A program made the translations under genes and the position numbers. From Variovorax terrae (GTDB lineage Bacteria > Pseudomonadota > Gammaproteobacteria > Burkholderiales > Burkholderiaceae_C): a stretch of DNA of 64,000 bases. Where the stretch lies: the NCBI RefSeq assembly GCF_022809125.1, contig NZ_JALGBI010000002.1, positions 567,685-631,684 on the forward strand. The letters run 5' to 3'. The notes beneath the pieces were generated by a model, which saw only the letters and a program-made list of their open reading frames with translations, was not told the origin of the DNA and ran no database searches. Position 1 is the stretch's first letter. The number at the start of each line of letters is the position of its first letter. Shown here piece by piece: positions 43,480 to 52,096 of this stretch.

Positions 43480-43812
43480 ATGAAGACGCTTGCAATTTCC
43501 GTCCTGTGCGCACTGGCCGCCACCGCCGCGCTGGCCAAGCTGCCGCCCCTGAGCGACGAGGCCAAGGCCAAGGCGGCCGAAGCCGCGGCCAAGACCGCCT
43601 GGAGCGGCAAGGTGGACGCCTGGCAGCTCTGCAAGGCCCAGGACCAGGTGGCGGCCTCCTATTTCAAGGCCGCCAAGGCCCAGGGCAAGGAGGCCAAGCC
43701 GCCCGCGGCCACACCCGCCTGTGCCGATCCCGGGCCATTCGCCTACGTGCCGCCCGAGGCCAAGCCGCCGGCAGCGCCAGTGGCTCCGTCGCCGCCGGGC
43801 AAGATGCCCTGA
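43480..43812 (+). CDS. Small secreted protein at the end of the formate dehydrogenase operon
   Basis: 110 residues with a Sec signal peptide (LAISVLCALAATAALAK). The mature part is Lys/Ala-rich with two Cys (QLCKAQD and PACADPG) that could form a disulfide, and a Pro-rich tail. No family recognised. The gene starts 9 bp after the gamma-subunit stop with GAGGGGA as ribosome-binding site, so it is operonic and probably periplasmic, perhaps structural for the complex. Confidence 0.7.
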   Translation: MKTLAISVLCALAATAALAKLPPLSDEAKAKAAEAAAKTAWSGKVDAWQLCKAQDQVAASYFKAAKAQGKEAKPPAATPACADPGPFAYVPPEAKPPAAPVAPSPPGKMP

Positions 43813-43883
43813 GCTGCGAGGGCTTCCCCCATGCTGAGGGGCTGGCCCAAGGCCACGCCGCGCGGCGGCCCTGCGTTTTGCAG

Positions 43884-43889
43884 TAGTCT
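43884..43889 (+). promoter_or_regulatory. Candidate -10 element of fdhD, leaderless layout
   Basis: TAGTCT ends 6 bases before the fdhD ATG at 43896; no Shine-Dalgarno is present between. Confidence 0.35.
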
Positions 43890-43895
43890 CGCCCC

Positions 43896-44780
43896 ATGCA
43901 TCTGCCCGCACTGACCCAGGCGCGCGCGCCGCTGACCCGCGAGATCGACGTGGTCAACGAGCATGGCGAGCGCGAGACGATTTCCATTCCCGCCGAGCGA
44001 GCGCTCACCGTCTACGTGGACAAGCAGGAGCTGGTGACGCTGATGACCCTCGGCGCCTACCCCGAACTGCTGGTGCTGGGCTATCTGCGCAACCAGCGGC
44101 TGGTGCGGTCGGCCGGGCAGATCGAGTCGATCACGGTCGATTGGGAGGTCGGCGCCGCGGCCGTCAAGACGCGCTCGGGCATCGAGCGCCTTAAGGAGCG
44201 CACGGCCCGGCGCGTCATCACCACCGGCTGCGGCCAGGGCAGCGTGTTCGGCGGGCTGATGGATGAGGTCGATGCCATCCAGTTGCCCGAGGCCGTGCTG
44301 ACGCAGGCGCAGCTCTACGGCATCGTCAATGCGATCCGCCTGCAGGAGAGCACCTACAAGTCGGCCGGCTCGGTGCACGGCTGCGCCCTGTTCCGCGGCG
44401 AGGAGATGCTGATCTTCGTGGAGGACGTGGGCCGCCACAACGCGATCGACACCATCGCGGGCTGGATGTGGCTGCAGGACGAGGCCCCCGCGCCCGGCGC
44501 TGAGAGGCCCTCGCCGGCTGCCGGCATGCAGGGCGGCGACAAGGTGTTCTACACCACGGGACGGCTCACCAGCGAGATGGTCATCAAGTCGGCGCAGATG
44601 GGCGTGCCCGTCGTGGTCTCGCGCAGCGGTATCACGCAGATGGGGCACGAGGTCGCGCAGCGGCTCGGCCTGTGCGCGATCGGCCGGGCGACGAACCGGC
44701 ACTTCCTCTGCTACTCGGGGGCGCAGCGCCTGCGGCTGCAGCCCGAGCTGGCCGGCGCCAAGCTGCGCGCCGCGGCCTGA
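43896..44780 (+). CDS. fdhD: Formate dehydrogenase accessory sulfurtransferase FdhD
   Basis: 294 residues. FdhD transfers sulfur from IscS to the molybdenum cofactor and is required for formate dehydrogenase activity. Family segments are TLGAYPELLVLGYLRNQRL, KSAGSVHGCALF, FVEDVGRHNAIDTIAG and YTTGRLTSEMVIKSAQMGVP. The sulfur-relay loop reads TTGCGQGSVF: Cys112 is present, but the second cysteine of the E. coli C-x-x-C is replaced by Gly (CGQG). It could serve both formate dehydrogenases of the locus. It has its own predicted promoter, separated by 83 bp. Confidence 0.94.
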   Translation: MHLPALTQARAPLTREIDVVNEHGERETISIPAERALTVYVDKQELVTLMTLGAYPELLVLGYLRNQRLVRSAGQIESITVDWEVGAAAVKTRSGIERLKERTARRVITTGCGQGSVFGGLMDEVDAIQLPEAVLTQAQLYGIVNAIRLQESTYKSAGSVHGCALFRGEEMLIFVEDVGRHNAIDTIAGWMWLQDEAPAPGAERPSPAAGMQGGDKVFYTTGRLTSEMVIKSAQMGVPVVVSRSGITQMGHEVAQRLGLCAIGRATNRHFLCYSGAQRLRLQPELAGAKLRAAA

Positions 44781-44866
44781 GACCGTCAGAGCGTTCTGGG
44801 AGAGCGTGACAGGCCCTGAAGCCCCGGGGCCTGGCAGGCCAAGTGATTTGAGCTAAGGTAGCGCCC

Positions 44867-47386
44867 ATGAAGACTTCCTCCTGGCGCCTGGGTTGGCGCA
44901 CGCTGTGGCGCGACCTGCGCGCGGGCGAGTTGCGCCTGCTGATCGTGGCCGTGACATTGGCCGTGGCCGCGCTGACGGCGGTCGGCTTCTTTGCCGACCG
45001 GCTCAAGGGCGGCCTGCAGCGCGATGCGCGCCAGCTGCTGGGCGGCGACGCCGTGGTGTCCAGCGACAACCCGACACCGCAGGCCTTCATTGACCGCGCC
45101 CGCGCGCAGGGGCTGCAGGGCGTGACCACGATCGGTTTCCCCACCATGGGGCGGGCCAGCGATGCGCAGGGCGGCGCCAGCAAGCTGGTGGCGCTCAAGG
45201 TGGTGGAGGCCGGCTACCCGTTGCGCGGCAACCTGAGCGTGGCGTCCGAACCCGGCTTGCCCGGCGCGGCCACGCGCGACATCCCGGCGCGCGGCGAGGC
45301 CTGGATCGATGCGCCCCTGCTCGATGCCCTGGACCTGAAGATGGGCGACTCGCTGCTGCTGGGCGATGCGCAGTTGCGCATCGGCCGCATCATCGTGGTC
45401 GAACCCGACCGCGGCGCCGGCTTCATGAGCTTCGCGCCGCGCGTCATGATCAACCGTGGCGACCTGGACGCCACCCATCTGGTGCAGCCGGCAAGCCGCC
45501 TGACCTGGCGTTTTGCCGTGGCCGGCCCCGAGCGGGAGGTCAGGAGCTTTTCCCTGTGGGCGACGGAGCAGGCCAAGCAGCCCGAGGTGCGCGGCGTGCG
45601 CGTCGAGTCGCTGGAAGGCGGCCGCCCCGAGATGCGGCAGACGCTGGACCGCGCCGAGAAATTCCTCAACCTCGTGGCGCTGCTGGCGGCGCTGCTGAGC
45701 GCGGTGGCGGTGGCGCTGGCCGCGCGCGGCTTTGCGGCCAACCACCTGGACGATTGCGCCATGCTGCGCGTGCTGGGGCAGAGCCAGCGCACCATTGCGC
45801 TGAGCTATGCGTTCGAGTTCGCGCTGATCGGCCTGTTCGCCAGCGGCCTGGGCGTGGCGCTGGGCTTCGCCGTGCACTACGTGTTCGTGGCCTTGCTGGC
45901 CGGCCTCGTGGAGGCCGCGCTGCCGGCGGCGAGCCTGTGGCCGGTGGCGTTCGGCCTCGGCATCGGCCTCACGCTGCTGTTCGCCTTCGGCCTGCCGCCG
46001 GTGCTGCAGCTGGCCCAGGTGCCTCCGCTACGCGTGATCCGCCGCGACGTGGGCGGCCTCAAGCCCGCCTCGCTGGCGGTGCTGGGCATCGGCGTGGCCG
46101 GCTTTGCGGCGCTGCTGGTGGCCGTGAGCAGCGACCTGATGCTGGGCCTGATCGCCGTGGGCGGCTTTGCCGCGGCGGTGGCGGTGTTCGCCTCCCTGAG
46201 TTGGCTGGCGGTCAAGCTGCTGCGCGCGAGCGTCAACGAGGCCACGGCGCCGCGCTGGCTGGTGCTGGCCACGCGCCAGATCTCGGCGCGCCCGGCCTAT
46301 GCGGTGGTGCAGGTCAGCGCGCTGGCGGTGGGCCTGCTGGCGCTGGTGCTGCTGGTGCTGCTGCGCACCGACCTCATCAGCAGTTGGCGCCAGGCCACGC
46401 CGCCCGATGCGCCGAACCGCTTCGTCATCAACGTGATGCCCGAGCAGAGCGATGCCTTCCAGCGGGCACTGCGCGACGGCGGCGTGAAGAAGTTCGACTG
46501 GTACCCGATGATCCGCGGCCGGCTGGTGGCCGTGAACGGCAAGACCGTCACGCCCGACGACTATGCCGAAGACCGCGCCAAGCGGCTGGTGGACCGCGAG
46601 TTCAACCTGTCGAACAGCGCCGCGCAGCCGCCGCACAACGAGATCGTGGCCGGCCGCTGGGCGCCGGAGGAGGCGGGCGCCATCAGCGTGGAGGAGGGCA
46701 TTGCCAAGACGCTGGGCCTGCGCCTGGGCGACACGCTGCGCTTCGACATCGGCGGCCAGCAGATGGATGCCAGGATCACCTCGCTGCGCAAGGTGGACTG
46801 GGGCTCGATGCGCGCCAACTTCTTCGTGATCTACCCGGTGAGCCAGCTCGAGAACGTGCCCGCCACCTACCTGGGCGCGTTCAAGGCGCCCGACACCAAG
46901 GGCTTCGACAACGCCCTGGTGCGGGCTTTTCCCAACATCACCAATGTGGACATGACCAGCACCATTACCCAGGTGCAGCGCGTGCTCGACCAGGTGATTC
47001 GCGCCGTGGAGTTCCTGTTCGGCTTCACGCTGGCGGCCGGCCTGGTGGTGCTGTTCGCCGCCGTGACGGCCACGCGCGAGGAGCGCGCGAGAGAGTTCGC
47101 CATCATGCGCGCGGTCGGCGCCCGGGGCAGCCTGCTGCGCCAGGTGCAGCGCGCCGAACTGGCGGGCGTCGGCCTGCTGGCGGGTTTTCTGGCCAGCCTC
47201 GTGGCCATGGCGGTGGGCTGGGCCCTGGCCCGCTATGCCTTCGAGTTCACCTGGACCGCCTCGCCGCTGGTGCCCGTGGCGGGCGCGCTGGCGGGCGCCG
47301 TGCTGGCGCTAGCCGCCGGCTGGTGGGGCCTGCGCGAGGTGCTGCGCCGCCCCGTGGTGGACACCTTGCGGCGGGCCGCTGAATAA
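44867..47386 (+). CDS. FtsX-like ABC transporter permease, YbbP family
   Basis: 839-residue permease with two FtsX domains and large periplasmic regions, of the YbbP type. N-terminal WRTLWRDLRAGELRLLIVAV, TM clusters near 260-420 and 690-830 (VVLFAAVTATREERAREFAIMRAVGA, abridged). No ATPase gene is adjacent, although YbbP normally pairs with YbbA; the partner may be elsewhere. Known YbbAP-type transporters extract hydrophobic or lipid-like substrates from the membrane. A -10-like TAAGGT (44854-44859) ends 7 bases before the ATG. Confidence 0.88.
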   Translation: MKTSSWRLGWRTLWRDLRAGELRLLIVAVTLAVAALTAVGFFADRLKGGLQRDARQLLGGDAVVSSDNPTPQAFIDRARAQGLQGVTTIGFPTMGRASDAQGGASKLVALKVVEAGYPLRGNLSVASEPGLPGAATRDIPARGEAWIDAPLLDALDLKMGDSLLLGDAQLRIGRIIVVEPDRGAGFMSFAPRVMINRGDLDATHLVQPASRLTWRFAVAGPEREVRSFSLWATEQAKQPEVRGVRVESLEGGRPEMRQTLDRAEKFLNLVALLAALLSAVAVALAARGFAANHLDDCAMLRVLGQSQRTIALSYAFEFALIGLFASGLGVALGFAVHYVFVALLAGLVEAALPAASLWPVAFGLGIGLTLLFAFGLPPVLQLAQVPPLRVIRRDVGGLKPASLAVLGIGVAGFAALLVAVSSDLMLGLIAVGGFAAAVAVFASLSWLAVKLLRASVNEATAPRWLVLATRQISARPAYAVVQVSALAVGLLALVLLVLLRTDLISSWRQATPPDAPNRFVINVMPEQSDAFQRALRDGGVKKFDWYPMIRGRLVAVNGKTVTPDDYAEDRAKRLVDREFNLSNSAAQPPHNEIVAGRWAPEEAGAISVEEGIAKTLGLRLGDTLRFDIGGQQMDARITSLRKVDWGSMRANFFVIYPVSQLENVPATYLGAFKAPDTKGFDNALVRAFPNITNVDMTSTITQVQRVLDQVIRAVEFLFGFTLAAGLVVLFAAVTATREERAREFAIMRAVGARGSLLRQVQRAELAGVGLLAGFLASLVAMAVGWALARYAFEFTWTASPLVPVAGALAGAVLALAAGWWGLREVLRRPVVDTLRRAAE

Positions 47387-47402
47387 AGGTTTGGGAGTTG
47401 GT

Positions 47403-47462
47403 TGCTATGAATTGAATAGCATGAAATGACCGCCCGACAAGGACATCGACCACTTTTCATCA
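47403..47462. repeat. 60-bp dispersed repeat, copy B
   Basis: Ungapped 45/60 match to 14767-14826. It begins with the 17-bp element GCTATGAATTGAATAGC (47404-47420) and ends at the A of the hemoglobin ATG. It lies between the permease stop and the hemoglobin gene and therefore carries that gene's 5' region. Confidence 0.6.
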
Positions 47463-47890
47463 TGAATCTGCAAGAAAAACCGCCTTTTGCCACGCCCTTC
47501 GAATGGATCGGGGGCGAAGAGCGCGTGCGCCTGCTGGTGGACCGCTTCTACGACCTCATGGACCTGGAGCCCGGCTACGCCGCCCTGCGCGCCGCGCACG
47601 GCAGCACGCTGAGCAACGCCCGCCAGCGCCTGTTCTGGTTCTTGTGCGGCTGGCTGGGCGGCCCGCAGCACTACACCGAGCGTTTCGGGCATCCGCGCCT
47701 GCGCGCGCGCCACCTGCCGTTTGCCATCGGCATCAGGGAGCGCGACCAGTGGCTGGGCTGCATGGACCAGGCCATGGGCGAAACCGGCGTGGACGAAGCG
47801 CTGCGCGCGCGGCTGCGCGAGAGCTTCTTCCAGACGGCGGACTGGATGCGCAACCGGGGCGAGCACCACGAGCAGGCCGCCAGCGCCTGA
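47462..47890 (+). CDS. Group II truncated hemoglobin
   Basis: 142 residues from ATG 47462; an upstream ATG at 47426 lies within the repeat. Truncated 2-on-2 globin: FEWIGGEERVRLLVDRFYDLM (A/B helices, in pieces), LFWFLCGWLGGPQHYTERFG, and HPRLRARHLPFAIG with the proximal His region, then RDQWLGCMDQAM, the Trp-containing G helix typical of group II. Likely roles are O2/NO handling or redox signalling. The immediate upstream sequence is repeat copy B, so expression may depend on it. Confidence 0.93.
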   Translation: MNLQEKPPFATPFEWIGGEERVRLLVDRFYDLMDLEPGYAALRAAHGSTLSNARQRLFWFLCGWLGGPQHYTERFGHPRLRARHLPFAIGIRERDQWLGCMDQAMGETGVDEALRARLRESFFQTADWMRNRGEHHEQAASA

Positions 47891-48261
47891 GGCTGCCGGC
47901 TGACGCGCAGGCGATCCGCCTGGCTGGGCGGTCTGCGGTACACCCCTTCCGAAGAGCCCTCGCGGCCGAGCCTGCCTCGGCAGGGGGGGGGGGGGCCATT
48001 GCGCCTGATCTATCGCCATCCGCCGCGGGCCGCTTGCCTCCAGCCGGAGCCGGGATGGCTCGATCTCAGCTATTTTTCAAGAAACCTGATTGCATGCTGA
48101 CTTGATTCAGTCAAGCCCCTGAGTGAACCGTTTGGCGGTCAAGAAGAACCGCTTGTCTGGTTTCTGATGTTTCGGGGCGTTTGTCCTTTAAATGGAAAAA
48201 TTACCCATTTATACTTTTTGACATGACTGCCCGTGGCGCCCACCTCTTTTTTCGAGAATCC
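47891..48261 (+). other. 371-bp intergenic region with a G13 tract and a promoter candidate
   Basis: No gene seen. It holds an uninterrupted run of 13 G (47983-47995), a short inverted repeat TGACT/AGTCA (48098-48113), and an AT-rich stretch near 48180-48220 with TATACT (48210-48215) as -10 candidate for the next gene. Composition drops well below that of the flanks between 48060 and 48240. Confidence 0.6.
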
Positions 48262-49179
48262 ATGCGCGAAGACGACGATCCGCGGGGCGTGACCAACGAC
48301 CCCTCTTTTCTTCCCGGCCGGTCCGTGGATGTGCAGGCGCAGACCGTGATGCGGCCGCTGGTGACCTGGCTGCTGCGCTCGGGCGTGGGCTACGCCGAAT
48401 TTGCGCGAGCCCTGAAGCCGCTGTTCCTGGAATGTGCGCAGGCTGAGCTGGCCCAGATCGGCGGCAAACAGACGGACTCGGCGATCAGCCTGCTGTCGGG
48501 CCTGCACCGCAAGGACGTGCGGGAGCTGCTGGCCCGGGGGCCGTCCGAGGCTGCGCCGGAGCTGCCGTCCGTGGGACGTTCGACGCCGGCCAACGAGGTG
48601 GTGACGCGCTGGCTGGTCAGTGGCTGGCCGGAGGCGCTGCCTTTCGTCAGCCCCGACCCGGGGCTGGAGCCGTCTTTCACCGAGCTGGTCCGCTCCGTGT
48701 CGCGGGACACCCATCCCCGCTCCCTCCTGAAGGAGTTGCTGCGGCTGGGCGTGGCCGAGGAGGCCGACGGCCTGGTGAGCCTGCGGCGCCAGGCGTTCGT
48801 GCCCGATGCCAAGCACGAGGAGGCGCGCCAGCTGCTGGCCGAAAGCGTGGCCGACCACCTTGCCGCGGGCGTGCACAACCTCACGGCCCCTGGCGCCAAA
48901 AAATTCCTGGAGCAGAGCGTTTTCGCCGACGGATTGAGTGCCGAGTCGGCCCGGGCGCTGGAACAGCTGGCCAACGGCCTGTGGCGCGATGTGCTGAAGG
49001 CCATGGTCGAGGCGGCCGTGCCCCTGTGCGAAAAGGACGAGCCTCGGGGAGGCAGCCACCGCATCCGGCTCGGCATGTTCTGCCTGAGCGCGCCGATGCA
49101 GCCGGCCGCAGCCGATGGGCCGGAGGCTGAGCCGGCAGCGCCCGCTGCGCGGTCTGAGGGGGAAGGGGTGGCGCCATGA
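48262..49179 (+). CDS. DUF6502-like protein upstream of the pilus operon
   Basis: 305 residues from ATG 48262, preferred because TATACT at 48210 would start transcription near 48222, before this ATG but at the alternative ATG 48223. No signal peptide. VMRPLVTWLLRSGVGYAEFARALKPLFLE forms an HTH-like N-terminal segment (cited in part), followed by KQTDSAISLLSGLHRKDVREL, suggesting DNA binding. The central and C-terminal parts are helical. I recall this architecture as DUF6502, found with DUF5666 proteins in betaproteobacteria; this was not checked. Its stop overlaps the DUF5666 gene by 4 bp. Confidence 0.75.
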   Translation: MREDDDPRGVTNDPSFLPGRSVDVQAQTVMRPLVTWLLRSGVGYAEFARALKPLFLECAQAELAQIGGKQTDSAISLLSGLHRKDVRELLARGPSEAAPELPSVGRSTPANEVVTRWLVSGWPEALPFVSPDPGLEPSFTELVRSVSRDTHPRSLLKELLRLGVAEEADGLVSLRRQAFVPDAKHEEARQLLAESVADHLAAGVHNLTAPGAKKFLEQSVFADGLSAESARALEQLANGLWRDVLKAMVEAAVPLCEKDEPRGGSHRIRLGMFCLSAPMQPAAADGPEAEPAAPAARSEGEGVAP

Positions 49180-50516
49180 GCGCGGTCTACTTCCTTTGCC
49201 ATGGCATCGAGGCCATCGCGCGGCGCTGGCCGGTGTGGACGCGGTTCGGCGCCTGGCTGAGCCTGGCGGCGGTCGTGCTGCACGGCTGCGGCGGCGGCAT
49301 GACGACCGCGGGCGTGGGCAGCGGCGGCAGCGGCCTGGCCGAAGGCACGGTCAGCGGCTTTGGCAGCGTGATCGTCGATGGCGTCGAGTACGACGACTCC
49401 GGGGTGGCGGCGCAGGCCGCGGATGGCAGCGGCGGGTTGCGCACGGCCGATCTCAAGCTGGGTCAGCGGGTGCGGCTGGTGTACAACGACAGCCGGCAGA
49501 TCGACAGCATCCAGGTGCTGCCGCAGCTGGTGGGGCCGGCAAGCTCTGCGATCGATGACCATGGCTGGATGCAGGTCATGGGCCAATGGGTGCGCGTGGT
49601 CAAGAGCCAGCAGGATGCGAGCCGCAGCGGGCCCACCGTGCTGTCCGGCTATTCGGAAGCCGATCGCATCATGGCTGGCGACGAACTCGAGGTCCATGGC
49701 ACCTGGGTCTACGACGAACGCAAGGCCAGCCACGTGCTGGTGGCCACGCGGGTGGAGAAACTGGCGGCGCCGGCCGACTCCGTCCAACTGGCCGGGGTGG
49801 TGCGCGGGCTCACGGACGGCAGCTTCCGTCTGAATGCCAGTAACGGCACGCTGGTGCAGCCCAGCCAGCCACTGCCGCCCGCCTTGGCCAACGGGCAGGT
49901 GGCGCATCTGTGGGTGGCACGCGGGCGGCTGGGCAATGCCGCCCTCGATGCCACGCGGGTCGAGAGCGTCGTGCTGGATCTCCAGGAGGTGGCCCGGCAC
50001 GCGCAGGTGATCCTCAGCGGGCTGGTCGCGGGTTACGACCCCGCCACCCGCGTGGTGGAGATCCAGGGCATGCGCATCCGGCTGGCGCCGGGGCTCCAGG
50101 TCGACGAGGCCGCTCTGGCCCGCGGCGAGTTCGCCAGCCTCAAGGTGAGCCAGGCCGACAACATGCTGGTGGCCAGCGACATGACTCTGCGCAGCGCGGC
50201 GGCGGGGGGGCTGGGGGCCACGGTGGAGGTCAAGGGCGAGGCCAGCGGCATCGACTGGACTGCCGCCACCGTTGGCTTTATCCTGCGCGGCGTGGCCATC
50301 CAGGCCGCCAGCGCCGTGGTGGACGCCTCTTGCCGCGCCATGCCCGCCGATGTCCGTCGGCGCGTGGAAGTCAGGGGGCAGAGCGAGGCGCCGGGCCGGC
50401 CGGTGACCGCGTCGCAGGTGACATGCAGTTCCGATACAGCGGGCAGTGCCGGCCACACAGGCAACCCGCTGCAGCCTCGGGCCATGCTGGGAATGCCCGT
50501 TCCTTCACTGGCTTGA
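49176..50516 (+). CDS. DUF5666 domain-containing lipoprotein
   Basis: 446 residues. Signal anchor [14 protein letters not shown] has a lipobox-like LHGC, so it is a probable outer-envelope lipoprotein, though the N-terminus is long. Repeated small beta-barrel DUF5666 units of the form [58 protein letters not shown] and [19 protein letters not shown] are visible. Function unknown. It follows the DUF6502-like gene with a 4-bp overlap and precedes pilE by 5 bp, so it appears to be part of the same transcript. A G7 tract lies at 50204-50210. Confidence 0.85.
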   Translation: MSAVYFLCHGIEAIARRWPVWTRFGAWLSLAAVVLHGCGGGMTTAGVGSGGSGLAEGTVSGFGSVIVDGVEYDDSGVAAQAADGSGGLRTADLKLGQRVRLVYNDSRQIDSIQVLPQLVGPASSAIDDHGWMQVMGQWVRVVKSQQDASRSGPTVLSGYSEADRIMAGDELEVHGTWVYDERKASHVLVATRVEKLAAPADSVQLAGVVRGLTDGSFRLNASNGTLVQPSQPLPPALANGQVAHLWVARGRLGNAALDATRVESVVLDLQEVARHAQVILSGLVAGYDPATRVVEIQGMRIRLAPGLQVDEAALARGEFASLKVSQADNMLVASDMTLRSAAAGGLGATVEVKGEASGIDWTAATVGFILRGVAIQAASAVVDASCRAMPADVRRRVEVRGQSEAPGRPVTASQVTCSSDTAGSAGHTGNPLQPRAMLGMPVPSLA

Positions 50517-50521
50517 ACACC

Positions 50522-50977
50522 ATGAAAACCCTTTGCACGCACCGACCCGAACGCGGCTTCACCCTGATCGAGGTGATGATCGTCGTGGCGGTGATCGGTA
50601 TCCTGAGCGCGATCGCACTGCCGGCCTACACCGACTACATCATCCGCGGGCGGATTCCGGAGGCCACGGCGAATCTCGCGACCAAGCAGGTCAAGATGGA
50701 GCAGTGGTTCCAGGACAACAAGAACTACTACGCCACGGGCACCACGTCGACCTGTGCCATCGGCGCCTCGGACACCACCTCGAGCAAGTATTTCTCGTTC
50801 AGCTGCGTGGTGTCCTCCACGGCGGCGACCTACACCGTCACCGCCACGGGCACCGGCTCGATGAACGGCTTTGTGTACACCGTCACTCAGGACGGCAGCA
50901 AGGCAACCCCTGGCGTGCCGGCCAAATGGACCAGTTCCACCAACTGCTGGATCACCAAAAAGGGGGGCGTGTGCTGA
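50522..50977 (+). CDS. pilE: Type IV pilin protein PilE
   Basis: 151-residue type IV minor pilin. Prepilin peptidase site [20 protein letters not shown] with Glu at +5 of the mature protein and a hydrophobic alpha1 helix. Two Cys pairs in the C-terminal part (STCAIG with FSCVV, and TNCWI with GGVC) make the usual D-loop. It begins the pilus gene set immediately after DUF5666. The stop overlaps the GTG start of the next gene. Confidence 0.92.
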   Translation: MKTLCTHRPERGFTLIEVMIVVAVIGILSAIALPAYTDYIIRGRIPEATANLATKQVKMEQWFQDNKNYYATGTTSTCAIGASDTTSSKYFSFSCVVSSTAATYTVTATGTGSMNGFVYTVTQDGSKATPGVPAKWTSSTNCWITKKGGVC

Positions 50978-51627
50978 CGCAGCCGACCCGGCCGATCCGA
51001 GCTGCGCGGCGGCGTGCGCCGTCGCGCGGTTTCAGCCTGATCGAGCTGATGGTGGGGGTGACGCTGCTGGCCATTGCGCTGACGATGGCGGCGCCGTCTT
51101 TTTCGGAGTGGATCAGGAACACGCAGATCCGAAGCACGGCGGAGTCCCTGCAGAATGGCCTGCAGTTCGCGCGGGCCGAAGCCGTGCGGCGCAATACGGC
51201 GGTGCGTTTCCAGTTGACCAGCTCCCTGGACAATGCCTGTGTCCTGTCCACCACAGGAACCTCCTGGGTCGTCAACCTGACCTCGTCGACCTCGCCGGCC
51301 ACGCAGTGCGCCACCGCCTTGAGCGACAGCACCACCCCGTTTCTCCTGCAACTGAGCCCGACTGTCACGACCGCGTCGAGCATCAGCATGACGGCTTCGC
51401 AGTCGGCCGTCAGCTTCAACGGTCTGGGCCGCCAGGTGGCCACCACCAATCCGGCCCTCAACGTGGCAACGCTGACCATCCAGGTTGGTTCCTCCCAGGG
51501 GAGCTGCCTGGCGGGCGGGGGCACGCTGCGATGCCTGAACGTGATGGTCATGCCCGCAGGCCAGATCCGCATGTGCGATCCGAGCCTGACCAGCACCACC
51601 ACCAACAACGATGCCATGGCCTGCTGA
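50971..51627 (+). CDS. GspH/FimT family pseudopilin
   Basis: 218 residues from GTG 50971, which overlaps the pilE stop by 7 bp and follows AGGGGGG at 50961-50967. [19 protein letters not shown] is the prepilin cleavage and hydrophobic segment; [26 protein letters not shown] is the typical GspH/FimT helix region (segments abridged). It probably acts as a minor pilin in pilus initiation. A longer open frame upstream lies in pilE and is not used. Confidence 0.88.
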   Translation: MLTQPTRPIRAARRRAPSRGFSLIELMVGVTLLAIALTMAAPSFSEWIRNTQIRSTAESLQNGLQFARAEAVRRNTAVRFQLTSSLDNACVLSTTGTSWVVNLTSSTSPATQCATALSDSTTPFLLQLSPTVTTASSISMTASQSAVSFNGLGRQVATTNPALNVATLTIQVGSSQGSCLAGGGTLRCLNVMVMPAGQIRMCDPSLTSTTTNNDAMAC

Positions 51628-51628
51628 G

Positions 51629-52087
51629 ATGAAGCACATGCACGCCCACGCCGTCCGCCGTTCTGCGTTTCGCCAGCAAGCCGGCATCATGCTGCTGGAG
51701 GCGCTGGCCGCGATCCTGATCTTCTCTGTGGGCATCCTCGCCGTGATCGGGCTGCAGGCGGCCTCGGTCAAGCAGGCCGCGGCGGCCGAGTTCCGCTCCA
51801 TTGCAGCCTTGCAGGCCAACGATCTGGTCAGCCGCATGTGGATCAGCGACCACACCGCGGCCACGCTGCAGACAGTCTACGGTAGCAGCGGCTCCGGCGC
51901 GGGCTACGCCAGCTGGCTGGCTCATGTGAAGGCCTCGGGCCTGCCGGGCGTGTCGTCGGTGTCTCCGACGGTGGTCTTTGGCGATGGCGTGACGGCGCCG
52001 GCCAACCAGGTGACGATCACCGTCAACTGGATCGCGCCGGGAGAGACCACGGCGCACAACTATGTCGTCATCGCCCAGGTGAAGTAG
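51629..52087 (+). CDS. pilV: Type IV pilus modification protein PilV
   Basis: 152-residue minor pilin. The prepilin-type N-terminus is QQAGIMLLEALAAILIFSVG, with cleavage after Gly and Glu at +5; the residue after the cleavage is Ile rather than Phe, as usual for PilV. ILAVIGLQAASVKQAAAAEFRS is the alpha1 extension. One base separates it from the previous stop. Confidence 0.88.
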   Translation: MKHMHAHAVRRSAFRQQAGIMLLEALAAILIFSVGILAVIGLQAASVKQAAAAEFRSIAALQANDLVSRMWISDHTAATLQTVYGSSGSGAGYASWLAHVKASGLPGVSSVSPTVVFGDGVTAPANQVTITVNWIAPGETTAHNYVVIAQVK

Positions 52088-52096
52088 GAGAAGGCC

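Noticed and set aside
47983..47995. G13 tract as an assembly error
   Set aside because: It cannot be excluded from sequence alone; kept as a finding because shorter G7/G8 tracts recur in the same region, but tract length should be treated as uncertain.
47503..48105. 200-codon frame overlapping the truncated hemoglobin and running into the gap
   Set aside because: Out-of-frame shadow crossing the G13 tract, with no start signal or motif.
48187..48209. TTGTCC (48181-48186) as -35 partner of TATACT (48210-48215)
   Set aside because: Spacer of 23 nt is too long for a sigma-70 promoter; only the -10 candidate is retained.
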